64,000 nt of DNA from an uncultured bacterium (GTDB lineage Bacteria; Fidelibacterota; Marinisomatia; Marinisomatales; UBA1611), in the NCBI GenBank assembly GCA_913020665.1, contig CAJVZI010000001.1, forward strand, positions 1 through 64,000, written 5' to 3'. Numbering within the stretch: the stretch's first letter is position 1; the number at the start of each line of letters is the position of its first letter. Below the pieces are notes generated by a model. The model ran no database searches. It saw only the letters and a list, made by a program, of their open reading frames with translations, and was not told the origin of the DNA. This document shows positions 46,949 through 56,954 of this stretch, one piece after another. The translations under genes and the position numbers were made by a program.

Positions 46949-48092
46949 GCTGTAATAAATGCTCTTTTATCTTTTGTTTACTATGCAACCCAACAGAAAA
47001 TACACTACCGCCTACGATCAAAAGGCAAATGGCTGCTACCCATACATTATATCTTTCATCTGCGTATAAACTTCCGGTACCTATTTCAGGGATCGGTATC
47101 GGTGCAAATGGCATCTTAAACTGCTCTGTAAGGGGTCGAATATTAAGAATATGTAGGCCTGGAACATTAGAATTTAAAAATTTAGAAAATACACCTTCAA
47201 TTCCACCAGGTCGTCCTATATCTGAGATATCTGATCTCAATACCACTCCAGGCGGTAATAGCTTAAGATTAAAACTAGTTCCGAGACTAGCAACACCACC
47301 ACCCACATTGATAATTGCCTTATAATCAGTTATGGGCTTAAAACCAGAGAATAGATCCATTCTATATTGAATATTATCTGCAAGCCTGTCTTTGCGAATC
47401 ATCTGTATACCATGGCCAGTAATATTATCTGCAATGATCTTTCTCCCTGCAGGAGACAACAAGCGTCCCATATCATTGCGCCCACCAATAGATGCAGCAA
47501 AACTTTTTGAAGGAATAAGGTCGTTTTTAAAAAGAATTGACTCCATATCTAACCAGGTGAAATCCACCTGATTTGCTCCCCATTGTGAAGCACCAACACT
47601 TGTAATGGATATAGGGTGTAACCCTAACGCTTTACATGCTGTAAGAACTGCTATATTTGCACCAGGCATTGACCCTGTCATTAAAATTGCAACTGTGTCT
47701 TTGGCGACTAAATTCAATTGGGCCATTAGATCAACGATCGCTGCTGAAAAATTAGGATCCAACGTGGTCAATTTAGAATCAAGATCACCTTCATCCGTTG
47801 TGATCAAACTAAAGGGGCTACCCACCAACCCTGTTTCATTTGGGTCATTTTCAATATCAATGAAGACACTTGATTCCATCCTAGTATCTTTCAATGTTTC
47901 CATCGCATTTTTCATAAGCCTAGCAGCCTTAACCTTTGCATCATATGAGCCAGAAACATCAATGGTCCTTATGCTGACCGAGATAATAAAACAGATCATG
48001 GATAACAATGACAACAGCACCAGAGTAGAGGTCTTTTGAATGGCCGGTATGAAAGGCTGTTTTTTATAATTATTCAAAAAGGACTCCACCAA
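46926..48092 (-). CDS. pgsW: Poly-gamma-glutamate system protein PgsW-like
   Basis: VAILMTGSMPGANIAVLTACKALGLHPISITSVGASQWGANQVDFTWLDME; one N-terminal and one C-terminal TM segment. Confidence 0.85.
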   Translation of the reverse strand: MVESFLNNYKKQPFIPAIQKTSTLVLLSLLSMICFIISVSIRTIDVSGSYDAKVKAARLMKNAMETLKDTRMESSVFIDIENDPNETGLVGSPFSLITTDEGDLDSKLTTLDPNFSAAIVDLMAQLNLVAKDTVAILMTGSMPGANIAVLTACKALGLHPISITSVGASQWGANQVDFTWLDMESILFKNDLIPSKSFAASIGGRNDMGRLLSPAGRKIIADNITGHGIQMIRKDRLADNIQYRMDLFSGFKPITDYKAIINVGGGVASLGTSFNLKLLPPGVVLRSDISDIGRPGGIEGVFSKFLNSNVPGLHILNIRPLTEQFKMPFAPIPIPEIGTGSLYADERYNVWVAAICLLIVGGSVFSVGLHSKQKIKEHLLQHEPDSLL

Positions 48093-48513
48093 AAAGTAGA
48101 ATAACAGATAGCTTGACCATTACAGCTGTTAGAATAACAACAGATAGTGTCCGTATGATCCCTTGTCGATCCATCCAATTAGCGATCAGACCAGGAATAA
48201 TATTTCCAATCACAGCTACCGAACCTATATCCTGGGGTAAATAAATAAAATTTCTCGAAATGTAGCCAAAGAAAAATCCAAGTATCAATGCCAGAACTAT
48301 TCGACGCTTCCCGTAAAGGAACATGACTCTTCCCATGCCCTGAATGATAGCCCATACCAATATAGCAACGAGAAATGTTACTATCACTTGCAGTGGTTCA
48401 TGAAGATATAAAGCAATATAACCAGGAACAATAATACCACCTGCCGTAACTCCAAGAGTTTCGGATAGTACTAAACTAAGGAAAATACCTAAACCAATAC
48501 TGATCTCAACCAT
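48070..48513 (-). CDS. pgsC: Poly-gamma-glutamate biosynthesis protein PgsC/CapC
   Basis: Small polytopic protein: GLGIFLSLVLSETLGVTAGGIIVPGYIALYLHEP; adjacent to pgsB. Confidence 0.88.
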   Translation of the reverse strand: MVEISIGLGIFLSLVLSETLGVTAGGIIVPGYIALYLHEPLQVIVTFLVAILVWAIIQGMGRVMFLYGKRRIVLALILGFFFGYISRNFIYLPQDIGSVAVIGNIIPGLIANWMDRQGIIRTLSVVILTAVMVKLSVILLFGGVLFE

Positions 48514-49687
48514 GGTGCCTATACTCTGAGATCAATTGTAATATTTCTTGCCCAGCTCCAACTTGATTACCAATGGCATATATTAATGTATCATTTGGTA
48601 GTTCTTCTAAATGCGTTACTACATTAATAAGCGGTTCATCAAGTCCCAAAACTTTTACACTTGTCTTGGGAGAATGATGTACTAGTCCTTTTACGGTAGA
48701 TGCGACCTTATCCCCTCTTATGATAAAGTGATCAGGCTTGATCTGTTCTAAAGTAAGCTCTATCATTTGCCGGGTTCTCAATGGTCTGTCTTCCCTAGAA
48801 TTAAAAAAAATGCAGGTACCGCCATCAGCTGGATAACGACCAATGACAAATTTCCATATCTGTAGTGTTGAGACTGGATCATTTGCTGCCATACCGTTTA
48901 CAAATTGTAATCTTTTTTCTTTTACATCTAGATTCCACGCTATCAAAGCTCCTACATCAGGCTGTACTTTATGCATTCCTGCAAGTGCAATGTCCCTGCT
49001 TACACCTGCTTTTTCACAAGTATCCAGCGCTACTGCAACATTTGAAGGATGCTCCATATAGGTAAACTGATCTAATTCGTCATCCGTAACTGAACTATGA
49101 TCTGAAAGTATGAAGTCAGATCCATTAGATTCTGCAACTTCTTCTAATATATTCGTTTTTTGGTCCTCTGCAGTTATAAGGATACCATTCAACGGGATCG
49201 TATTGCATAAACTATATGCCACATCATCCTCAGTTGGTCCCATTTCATCTAAGTGATCCGGACGAACATTAGTAATGACACCGATATGCGACCTCACCAT
49301 TTGATGCTCAGCTATCCATTGATATTGAGGTTGTACTGCCATGCATTCCATAACCACCGCCTCTGGTTTCTCTGAGGCAAAATAATTAAGTAATCGTACC
49401 TGCTCACCTATCGAGGGTAAACGAAGCCGATGGATTATACGGTCTTTTCCTTCTGCATCAATTACTCTTGGGGCAGTACCTGTGGTTTTTGCAAATGTTC
49501 TGATCCCTCCTTCTCGGAGCCCTGCTGCCACAAGGCGAGTTACGCTGGACTTTCCTCGAGTACCATTAACATGTATTCTGAGTGGGATCGCATCTAAAGA
49601 ACGAAGATGATATTGAAATTCAAGTATGCCAGCAATACATAGTGCAAAAGCGAGTGTGCCAAGCACAATAAGGGGGATAGTTGCCAT
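48506..49687 (-). CDS. pgsB: Poly-gamma-glutamate synthase PgsB/CapB
   Basis: IPLRIHVNGTRGKSSVTRLVAAGLREGG (Mur-ligase-like P-loop), VITNVRPDHLDEMGPT, NSREDRPLRT. Confidence 0.93.
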   Translation of the reverse strand: MATIPLIVLGTLAFALCIAGILEFQYHLRSLDAIPLRIHVNGTRGKSSVTRLVAAGLREGGIRTFAKTTGTAPRVIDAEGKDRIIHRLRLPSIGEQVRLLNYFASEKPEAVVMECMAVQPQYQWIAEHQMVRSHIGVITNVRPDHLDEMGPTEDDVAYSLCNTIPLNGILITAEDQKTNILEEVAESNGSDFILSDHSSVTDDELDQFTYMEHPSNVAVALDTCEKAGVSRDIALAGMHKVQPDVGALIAWNLDVKEKRLQFVNGMAANDPVSTLQIWKFVIGRYPADGGTCIFFNSREDRPLRTRQMIELTLEQIKPDHFIIRGDKVASTVKGLVHHSPKTSVKVLGLDEPLINVVTHLEELPNDTLIYAIGNQVGAGQEILQLISEYRHHG

Positions 49688-49707
49688 TACATCTTGAATA
49701 GATCTTT

Positions 49708-52700
49708 CTAGTCTTGGTTATACCCCATGATCATCTGGATCAGAGATATTAGGTCCATAACATTGACCATACCATCACCATTGATATCACCAAAGAAGGG
49801 GTTCACCTGTCCTTCATACCCTAAATTAAAATCTACCAGCAACATTAGGTCATAGATGTCTATAACTTCATCGTAGTTCAGGTCTCCTTCCAGCCTCATA
49901 TCACTCCCACGTGTGGTGATCAATACAGCCGTTTCATCTGATAATTCCATTGCAGCATCGTGATAGGTATCATTGAATGTATACTGTAGACCTCTGGTCA
50001 TGGTATGATCTTCTATACCAACTGAACAATAATTTCCATGTATCTGATCCCAACTATAAGAGCCATATGAAGTATTATTGAATTCTTTGTATTGCAAAAG
50101 TATCTCACCATCTCCAGTAGGTGTAATGTAATAGCTAGGATCGTAAAGCACTGCCTGGAATGTTTCTAGTGAATTGTTTTGATACGTACGAACCTCTGAC
50201 CACTCTACATAAAATTTCTTCTCAATCTGGTCATGCCAAGTGTACACCCTACCTCCATTGGAAAGTTTAAGATCATCCCAGAAAACTGCTATCATTTTTG
50301 CAGGTCCACCAACCCCTGGCATCTGATAATTTCGAAATGATTCCAGATCTGTCTCACCCATTGCGATCCAACCATTTGAACATATACTGATCTCGTCATA
50401 CTCTTGACCATAGAACTTAAAAGTGAATGGTAAGCTTATGGTCTCAACATCGTCCTGGTTATTTCCACTATCAGTAAGCGAATTCAGATGAGTACCTGGC
50501 CCACCTTCTCTCGCATCGATCTCGACCCAATTATAAGTAGGAGCTAGCACATAGTTAATATCCTCATTATCGTAGATATAATATCCATAGGAATCAGGTC
50601 CAACAGGGTCATTGACAGTAGGCTCTCCTATTTGAACCTCAATGATAGAATTTGATGTATACCCCTCTTCGGTCTCAAGGCTAACGATCAAATGTGCTAT
50701 GGCTCCAGGAATGGTCACATCAAGAGCACTTAGTTCAAAATAATCATTACCATTGAATGAAGATTCTCCAGAGTTAATAGATACCCAGGTTCCGTTATCA
50801 TCCAGTATTTCTATAAATGGTGATGCACATGTTATTGTACCAGAAACTGACACCGCATGTGTAGAACCTGTATTATTTAGCTCGATCTTTACAAATGAGG
50901 ATTCTCCGGGTGTTAATACATCACTGGCTGAGCCCAATACATCTACATCTATTGCACTAAGTTGATTGCCATGCACACTAATATCTAAAATTCCATCAAA
51001 ACTTCCACCATCACTATCTAAAAAGGTAACCAGAAGATCGAGGTCTGCACCATCATGCAGTCCATCATTCAATACCACAACAAATGGTACGCTTCCATTT
51101 GAAGTTTCACCTGAAGCAATATCTCCAAATTCTACCATGTTTGCTGTAGTGTCAATTGACACATTCCCACTTGTTGATGACATGTATCCAATAACATTTG
51201 TCGCATCTTCTGAACCATAGTTTTTTGCGCTGACAAAGATCTCCAATGTCTCACCACCATTTGCAATAAGATCACCATTACCATTTGATAGGCCAGAGCC
51301 ATCATCATCAATTGTATAAGGCGATGGTGCAACTCCAATCGCTACACCAGGGTCATGGATCTGGAATGAGCTTTGATATGGGTAATGATTTTTCTTTGTA
51401 ACCGTTACAAGAACCTCACCAGTCTCCGTAGATGTGATCGGCAACCTAACAGATCCTTGGTCATCAGTGTAACCTGATTCAAATATCTCATCATCCATAA
51501 GTATCGTTACCCAGGCGTTCTCAACAGGGCCATTATCTTTATCTACTGTAATATCAATAAAATTTGATCCTGTTGTTATTGAAAATGGATGCGTTACCGT
51601 AGTCATTTCAGGATAATCGGTCCACATTTGGAGGGACGATTCGCCCATCAAATTATTCCAGTGAGTAAATATATGGCAGTAATTATTTGGGTTAGACGGG
51701 TAGTTGTGATAGAGCATCATCTTACCATACATCAATGCCGCACCAGGAGTTTCAAGGCCTTCCAATAAGGCCGCATAGTAGAAGCCCATATCAACAATAT
51801 TGTTGAACATGGTGTGCGTACCAAGTGTTGCTGTACCTACACAAACAACAGACCCTTTCGGGTTGGACGCTGTGCCTGCTCTTAAAAAAGACTCTGATAG
51901 AGCCTCATTGCTTGATGCAAATGATCCTGTACCACATGTGATCACCGTGGCAACGGGCAACATAAAACCATTTGATGTGCTATTAACATTGCTGGAACCA
52001 AAACCACTCACACCATAGTAACCTCTGTAATTAAAAAAGGATACACCATCGTTCAATCCGGATACCATTTGGCTTGGGAAAGAACCACTGTATACCGTAT
52101 TCACTTCCTCAAAACCGGCTAGGTCCAGTAGCTCATGTATATGTTCATTAGTGATCACACATGATATACCAGATGTGTTTGGATCTCCTACCAAGCAGGC
52201 GCGTTGGAACCAATTTTCATTCATATAAGGATTCGATTCATAATTCAGTGTCTTACTTATGATCGTATTCAAATGAGAGCTTGAAGAAAAAGACATCCTT
52301 CCAATGAAAACCTCAGGATATACGTCTCCACCTTCTAAAGTTGTATAAGGTTGATCTCCCTCACCATTATAGCCACTGTATGATTCGGTCCAGGTAGGTA
52401 TATCGTAGCTACCAGTAGCATCCCCTACAATATTGACATGCACGGGTGGGTTATCCCAAGTCTCGTATGCTTCTTCAATATAATCTTTTAGGTTATTTCT
52501 ATTATTGACCACATTGGAAGACGAAACATATTGCACATCATATCCCACTCTTTTCTTCCAATCCATAAGCTCCTCAACTGTGCCTAATAGATTGCCAATA
52601 TTATTTGGTAGAACATAGAGTATACAAGGACGCTGGTATTCGACTTCGTCTCGAGACATTGAACTATAGTTCACTACAAGTGATTCATATAAGACCTCGA

Positions 52701-53301
52701 ACTCACGAGACCTTTTTTGAGGGATAAAAGGCATCTCAACAGAGCCTGATTCAACCAGCTGTATATCAGCGTTTTGAATGATCGTTAGGTTTTTTGTTTG
52801 AGGGTCATACTGGAAAGGGGTCATTGACACCTGGACCATAACAATATCTCTAAATACCATTGGCTCAGAAATAGTTGCGATCTGCTCTGGAAAAGTTATA
52901 CTCTGATCATAGACGCTACCTTTGGTATAATTTTCAGTCAGCTCTGGCTCCCAGGTCTGGAATGGCAATACATCTACATTTTCAATGATCTCGGATTCGT
53001 GAATCGTGATCTCAACCTCAAAGGACTTCCCAGGTTCAACAGCATAGAAAGTAGATACCGTAGGGAGATCAGGGTCTCCAGATCGTGACTTGGACCCAGC
53101 ACCAGGCATTTCAGGCTTGATATAGGTAATTCCATCCTGGATTACCTCTTTTAATTCGTATCCTGAATTAGAAAAAGTCAGTTGTTTTTCTACACTAGTA
53201 GCATTAAAAACACTGTGAATTGCTTCAGGTGTAGATGCTTCTGATGCAATTAAAATGCTAAAAGCTGAAATTATCCATAACCGACTGCATATTTTTATCA
53301 T
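49708..53301 (-). CDS. C25 (gingipain-like) family secreted protein with C-terminal dockerin-like repeats
   Basis: VSFFNYRGYYGVSGFG...VATVITCGTGSFAS; shares a YGYYIYDN..FTFKFYGQEYDEISICSNGW domain with the 35511..38690 protein; C-terminus GDLNYDEVIDIYDLMLLVDF...GDINGDGMVNVMDLISLIQMI. Confidence 0.85.
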   Translation of the reverse strand: MIKICSRLWIISAFSILIASEASTPEAIHSVFNATSVEKQLTFSNSGYELKEVIQDGITYIKPEMPGAGSKSRSGDPDLPTVSTFYAVEPGKSFEVEITIHESEIIENVDVLPFQTWEPELTENYTKGSVYDQSITFPEQIATISEPMVFRDIVMVQVSMTPFQYDPQTKNLTIIQNADIQLVESGSVEMPFIPQKRSREFEVLYESLVVNYSSMSRDEVEYQRPCILYVLPNNIGNLLGTVEELMDWKKRVGYDVQYVSSSNVVNNRNNLKDYIEEAYETWDNPPVHVNIVGDATGSYDIPTWTESYSGYNGEGDQPYTTLEGGDVYPEVFIGRMSFSSSSHLNTIISKTLNYESNPYMNENWFQRACLVGDPNTSGISCVITNEHIHELLDLAGFEEVNTVYSGSFPSQMVSGLNDGVSFFNYRGYYGVSGFGSSNVNSTSNGFMLPVATVITCGTGSFASSNEALSESFLRAGTASNPKGSVVCVGTATLGTHTMFNNIVDMGFYYAALLEGLETPGAALMYGKMMLYHNYPSNPNNYCHIFTHWNNLMGESSLQMWTDYPEMTTVTHPFSITTGSNFIDITVDKDNGPVENAWVTILMDDEIFESGYTDDQGSVRLPITSTETGEVLVTVTKKNHYPYQSSFQIHDPGVAIGVAPSPYTIDDDGSGLSNGNGDLIANGGETLEIFVSAKNYGSEDATNVIGYMSSTSGNVSIDTTANMVEFGDIASGETSNGSVPFVVVLNDGLHDGADLDLLVTFLDSDGGSFDGILDISVHGNQLSAIDVDVLGSASDVLTPGESSFVKIELNNTGSTHAVSVSGTITCASPFIEILDDNGTWVSINSGESSFNGNDYFELSALDVTIPGAIAHLIVSLETEEGYTSNSIIEVQIGEPTVNDPVGPDSYGYYIYDNEDINYVLAPTYNWVEIDAREGGPGTHLNSLTDSGNNQDDVETISLPFTFKFYGQEYDEISICSNGWIAMGETDLESFRNYQMPGVGGPAKMIAVFWDDLKLSNGGRVYTWHDQIEKKFYVEWSEVRTYQNNSLETFQAVLYDPSYYITPTGDGEILLQYKEFNNTSYGSYSWDQIHGNYCSVGIEDHTMTRGLQYTFNDTYHDAAMELSDETAVLITTRGSDMRLEGDLNYDEVIDIYDLMLLVDFNLGYEGQVNPFFGDINGDGMVNVMDLISLIQMIMGYNQD

Positions 53302-53309
53302 GTCTGCCT

Positions 53310-53954
53310 CTATTGTAATATCAATAAATGAAAGAATTCTGGGTAGTAGAAACTACCAACATATGTACCCGTTCCTGCAATAGATAAAAACGGGGCCATT
53401 GGCATTGCCCTATCCTTATCAAAATCTGTTACTATAGAAACGCCTATCCAAGTCAATAAACTCAAAACAGACGCACTAAACAAGGTGATAGCCATCCTCG
53501 TTGGTCCTAACCAGGCACCTAATACCACACCCATCTGTATATCTCCAAATCCCATACCCTGGCGTTTTGTTATCATCCAGAGTAGACCCATGATCATCAA
53601 CGGTATCATCGCTCCAACGAAAACACCCCATAAAGCAGAACTAATGTGCATCACATTCATGACTATTCCGAACAGTGCTAAGCCTAGTCCAATGAGAATA
53701 AAAATAAGAGGTATTTGGAATGTTTTGTAGTCAACAAAAGCAATACCGGCTAATACAATAACAATGGATGAAAATAATATAGCCTCAGTTAATGGTAGAT
53801 TTAAAAATGCCCAAGACCATGATGCCACACCTATGAGTTCAATACTTGGATCTTTCGAGCTCACAACATAGCCATCAATGGATAACCAATTAATAATTCG
53901 CCTTACAGCATACCCTGCTATGATTCCTCCAAAAACCGGTAAGGTCAATTCCAT
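53310..53954 (-). CDS. Prepilin peptidase (A24-like), lacking the usual N-terminal Zn/methylase segment
   Basis: FVDYKTFQIP and GMGFGDIQMGVVLGAWLG (GxGD motif) in a polytopic protein. Confidence 0.82.
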   Translation of the reverse strand: MELTLPVFGGIIAGYAVRRIINWLSIDGYVVSSKDPSIELIGVASWSWAFLNLPLTEAILFSSIVIVLAGIAFVDYKTFQIPLIFILIGLGLALFGIVMNVMHISSALWGVFVGAMIPLMIMGLLWMITKRQGMGFGDIQMGVVLGAWLGPTRMAITLFSASVLSLLTWIGVSIVTDFDKDRAMPMAPFLSIAGTGTYVGSFYYPEFFHLLILQ

Positions 53955-53955
53955 A

Positions 53956-55203
53956 TTATAACCCTGATTGTAAAGCAGAACCCAAGTGGAATACAGGCAA
54001 GTAGGTCAGTACAACCATCAGCGCTATAACTGCCCCTACCATAAGTATAAGCAAAGGCTCTATCAATGTGGTCATTCTATCCACAAGCGCATCTACTTGC
54101 TTTTGATAATAATCTGCAGCTCTATCCAGAAGATCATCCAATTCACCCGTGTCCTCACCCGTGGATGCTAGCTGCAATAATATAGATGGGAACACCTCTG
54201 TCCTTCTAAGCGCCGTTGAAATATTATAACCATCCCTAATAAGATCAGATGCGTCATCTATTGCTCTTTCATATACCTTATTATCTACCACTTTTCTTAG
54301 TAGAGCTGTCGTCTCTAGAACGGGCACTCCAGCCCCGATAAGGATACCAAATGTCTTGCAAAATTTATTTAATATAGATTGCTCGATCAACGTACCAAAA
54401 ACTGGGATCTTTAAAATGATCGAGTCTAGGGTATAGCCTCCTCGCTGAGTCTTCGAGATCAACCAAATAATAGAGAAGATCGAAAAGACCACAAAAGCCA
54501 GAAAGCCAATATTATTGCCGAACCAAGTGCTAAAATCTATCATTTGTCTAGTTGCAGCTGGAAGCCCTGCACCTAATTGGGCGTATACTTGAGAAAATTT
54601 TGGTATTATGACCAGAAGCATGACCATCAGCATTGCAATAAGAAATAAGATCATAAAAATTGGATAATTCATAGCAGACTTTACTTTTCTCCGCGTATCA
54701 TCCAAATTTTCAAGGTAGGAGGATAATTGCTCTAAGATCTCATTAAGATTTCCGCTCACTTCACCAGCTTTCACCATTGCTACAAATAGAGTATTGAAAA
54801 CACCCGGATGTCTTGATAATGATTCTGATAGATTTAGGCCTTTGCGGATATTATCACTTACAGTATTTAAAACTTTTTTAAATTTTCTGTGTTTCTCCTC
54901 TGCCCCTAGACTCTGTATAGCACGCTCAAGCGTGAGGCCTGCTGAGAACATAGTGGCAAGCTGGCGTGTGAAGAATACAATATTTGATAGTGGTATCCGA
55001 TTCTTGGCCTTTTCTATTGATAACTGTATCTCATCAATAAACGGACCTAAAAAGTCAAAAGTATCATCTACCTCTTTCAGTGAAATGACCATTTGACCAT
55101 TTGCAGATAATTTTTGGATCGCAGTATCTAGAGAGTCTGCACGTATCTCTCCTTCTTTCCTCTTTCCTTCCGGGTCTTTGGTCAAATAATTAAATACGGC
55201 CAT
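53956..55203 (-). CDS. pilC: Type IV pilus / type II secretion inner-membrane platform protein (PilC/GspF)
   Basis: FTRQLATMFSAGLTLERAIQSL; LNKFCKTFGILIGAGVPVLETTALL; IEPLLILMVGAVIALMVV. Confidence 0.93.
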   Translation of the reverse strand: MAVFNYLTKDPEGKRKEGEIRADSLDTAIQKLSANGQMVISLKEVDDTFDFLGPFIDEIQLSIEKAKNRIPLSNIVFFTRQLATMFSAGLTLERAIQSLGAEEKHRKFKKVLNTVSDNIRKGLNLSESLSRHPGVFNTLFVAMVKAGEVSGNLNEILEQLSSYLENLDDTRRKVKSAMNYPIFMILFLIAMLMVMLLVIIPKFSQVYAQLGAGLPAATRQMIDFSTWFGNNIGFLAFVVFSIFSIIWLISKTQRGGYTLDSIILKIPVFGTLIEQSILNKFCKTFGILIGAGVPVLETTALLRKVVDNKVYERAIDDASDLIRDGYNISTALRRTEVFPSILLQLASTGEDTGELDDLLDRAADYYQKQVDALVDRMTTLIEPLLILMVGAVIALMVVLTYLPVFHLGSALQSGL

Positions 55204-56924
55204 TACAGGTCTTCGACGGTTGACCTTAATACTTCTTCTACAGACGTTGTTCCATCCAATACTCTTTCAAGCCCTGCATCTCTTAGTGTGGTCATACCAT
55301 TATCTAAGGCCGTCTGGCGTATCTCATCCTCATTCGCATTATCGAATACAAGCTTACGAAGCTCACGTGCCATAGGAATCATCTCAAATATTGCAAGCCT
55401 TCCTTTGTACCCTGTATTACGACATTCTGCACAGCCTTTCCCTTTGTATAAAGGACCATCTACTTTACCGGGCTCAAGTCCAACCAATACGAGTTCCTCT
55501 TTCGTAGGTTCGTATTCTTCTTTACAGTTTGTACATATCCTCCGCACTAGCCTTTGGGCCATAACAAGGTTTAAGCAAGACCCAACCAAAAATGGTGCTA
55601 TTCCAATATCTAGAAGTCTTGTTATTGTTCCTGGTGCATCATTCGCATGTACTGTTGAAAATACTAAGTGACCAGTTAAAGAGAATTTCACTGCAATATC
55701 TGCTGTCTCTCCATCCCTTATCTCACCAATGAGAAGTACATCGGGGTCTTGACGCAATATAGAGCGAAGAGTGGAACCAAATGTGAGACCAATATCCTCA
55801 AATACTTGAACCTGGTTCACGCCATCTAGTTGATACTCGACAGGATCCTCCACTGTTGTGATATTTGTTCTTTCACTTTTGATCTCTTTAAGAGCCGCAT
55901 AAAGTGATGTTGACTTACCAGAACCCGTAGGGCCTGAAACCACAACCATACCATAGGGTTGATTTATGACCTTCTTGAACGTATTTAAATTTTGTTTAGG
56001 AAATCCTAAAGAGGTAAGGTTAAAGTCAAATCCTGTTTTATCCAGCAGTCGCATCACGACCTTTTCACCATAAACCGTAGGTAAGATAGATACACGTATG
56101 TCTATATCTTTCCCTGGTGATTTAACGGAAAATCTTCCATCCTGAGGTAATCTTTTTTCAGCTATATTGAGATTTGATAATATCTTGATCCTCGTCACCA
56201 GACCACTTAAGGAAGCTATAGGTGGTGTCATGATAGTCTGCAGAACGCCATCGATCCTAATTCTTATGTAGACCTGCTGCTCCATTGGCTCTATATGGAT
56301 ATCTGTTGCTCGCTCTTTGATAGATTCCTGAAAAATAAGATTAACCAGTTTGACTATGGGCGCATCTTCTTCAGATGCTTTATCAGGCGAGAGATCGACC
56401 TCTTCTTGAGATCCTTCATCACCTGAGACAATCGTAATACTGTCTATGGTCTGTTCAACCTCTGCTGTTTTTTGTATCTCTCCATAGACCTTATCTAACG
56501 CTTTTTCAAGGAGAGTTGGTCCTGCAACTAAAATATCAGGGTTTAAGTTGGTTAGTCTCTTAATTGAGTCTATGGCAACAACATCCTCTGGATCCTCCAT
56601 TGCGACAACAATGGTCGTATCGCTACTACTGACTCCTAATACCCTATTCTCGCGTGCAAAATCCTCAGGAATGAGTGCAGCGACCTTCGAGTCAGCCTCC
56701 AGTAGAATAAAATTATCTGCTTTTTTGTATCCTAGCTGCTGGCCATAGGCAGTTGCAAAATCATCTTCCTCTATGAGTCCCATTTCTATCAAGGTAGTAC
56801 CGATCTTCTCGTTCGTTGTTTTTTGCTGCACCAATCCTTCATTTATCCCGCTCTCTGTTGCTTTACCATTATTGACAAGTATCTCACCGATCTTGGAAAA
56901 TTGTGGATTAAAATCTGCGCTCAT
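55203..56924 (-). CDS. pilB: Type IV pilus / type II secretion assembly ATPase (PilB/GspE)
   Basis: MshEN-like N-terminus, GPTGSGKSTSLYAALKEI, ILRQDPDVLLIGEIRDGETA, CTNC...CAEC zinc motif. Confidence 0.95.
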   Translation of the reverse strand: MSADFNPQFSKIGEILVNNGKATESGINEGLVQQKTTNEKIGTTLIEMGLIEEDDFATAYGQQLGYKKADNFILLEADSKVAALIPEDFARENRVLGVSSSDTTIVVAMEDPEDVVAIDSIKRLTNLNPDILVAGPTLLEKALDKVYGEIQKTAEVEQTIDSITIVSGDEGSQEEVDLSPDKASEEDAPIVKLVNLIFQESIKERATDIHIEPMEQQVYIRIRIDGVLQTIMTPPIASLSGLVTRIKILSNLNIAEKRLPQDGRFSVKSPGKDIDIRVSILPTVYGEKVVMRLLDKTGFDFNLTSLGFPKQNLNTFKKVINQPYGMVVVSGPTGSGKSTSLYAALKEIKSERTNITTVEDPVEYQLDGVNQVQVFEDIGLTFGSTLRSILRQDPDVLLIGEIRDGETADIAVKFSLTGHLVFSTVHANDAPGTITRLLDIGIAPFLVGSCLNLVMAQRLVRRICTNCKEEYEPTKEELVLVGLEPGKVDGPLYKGKGCAECRNTGYKGRLAIFEMIPMARELRKLVFDNANEDEIRQTALDNGMTTLRDAGLERVLDGTTSVEEVLRSTVEDL

Positions 56925-56954
56925 TTTCTATTCCTTTGAACTATAATTTCCAGT

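Noticed and set aside
47605-48039. 144-aa plus-strand ORF opposite pgsW
   Set aside because: pgsW has strong family motifs on the minus strand; the antisense frame has none.
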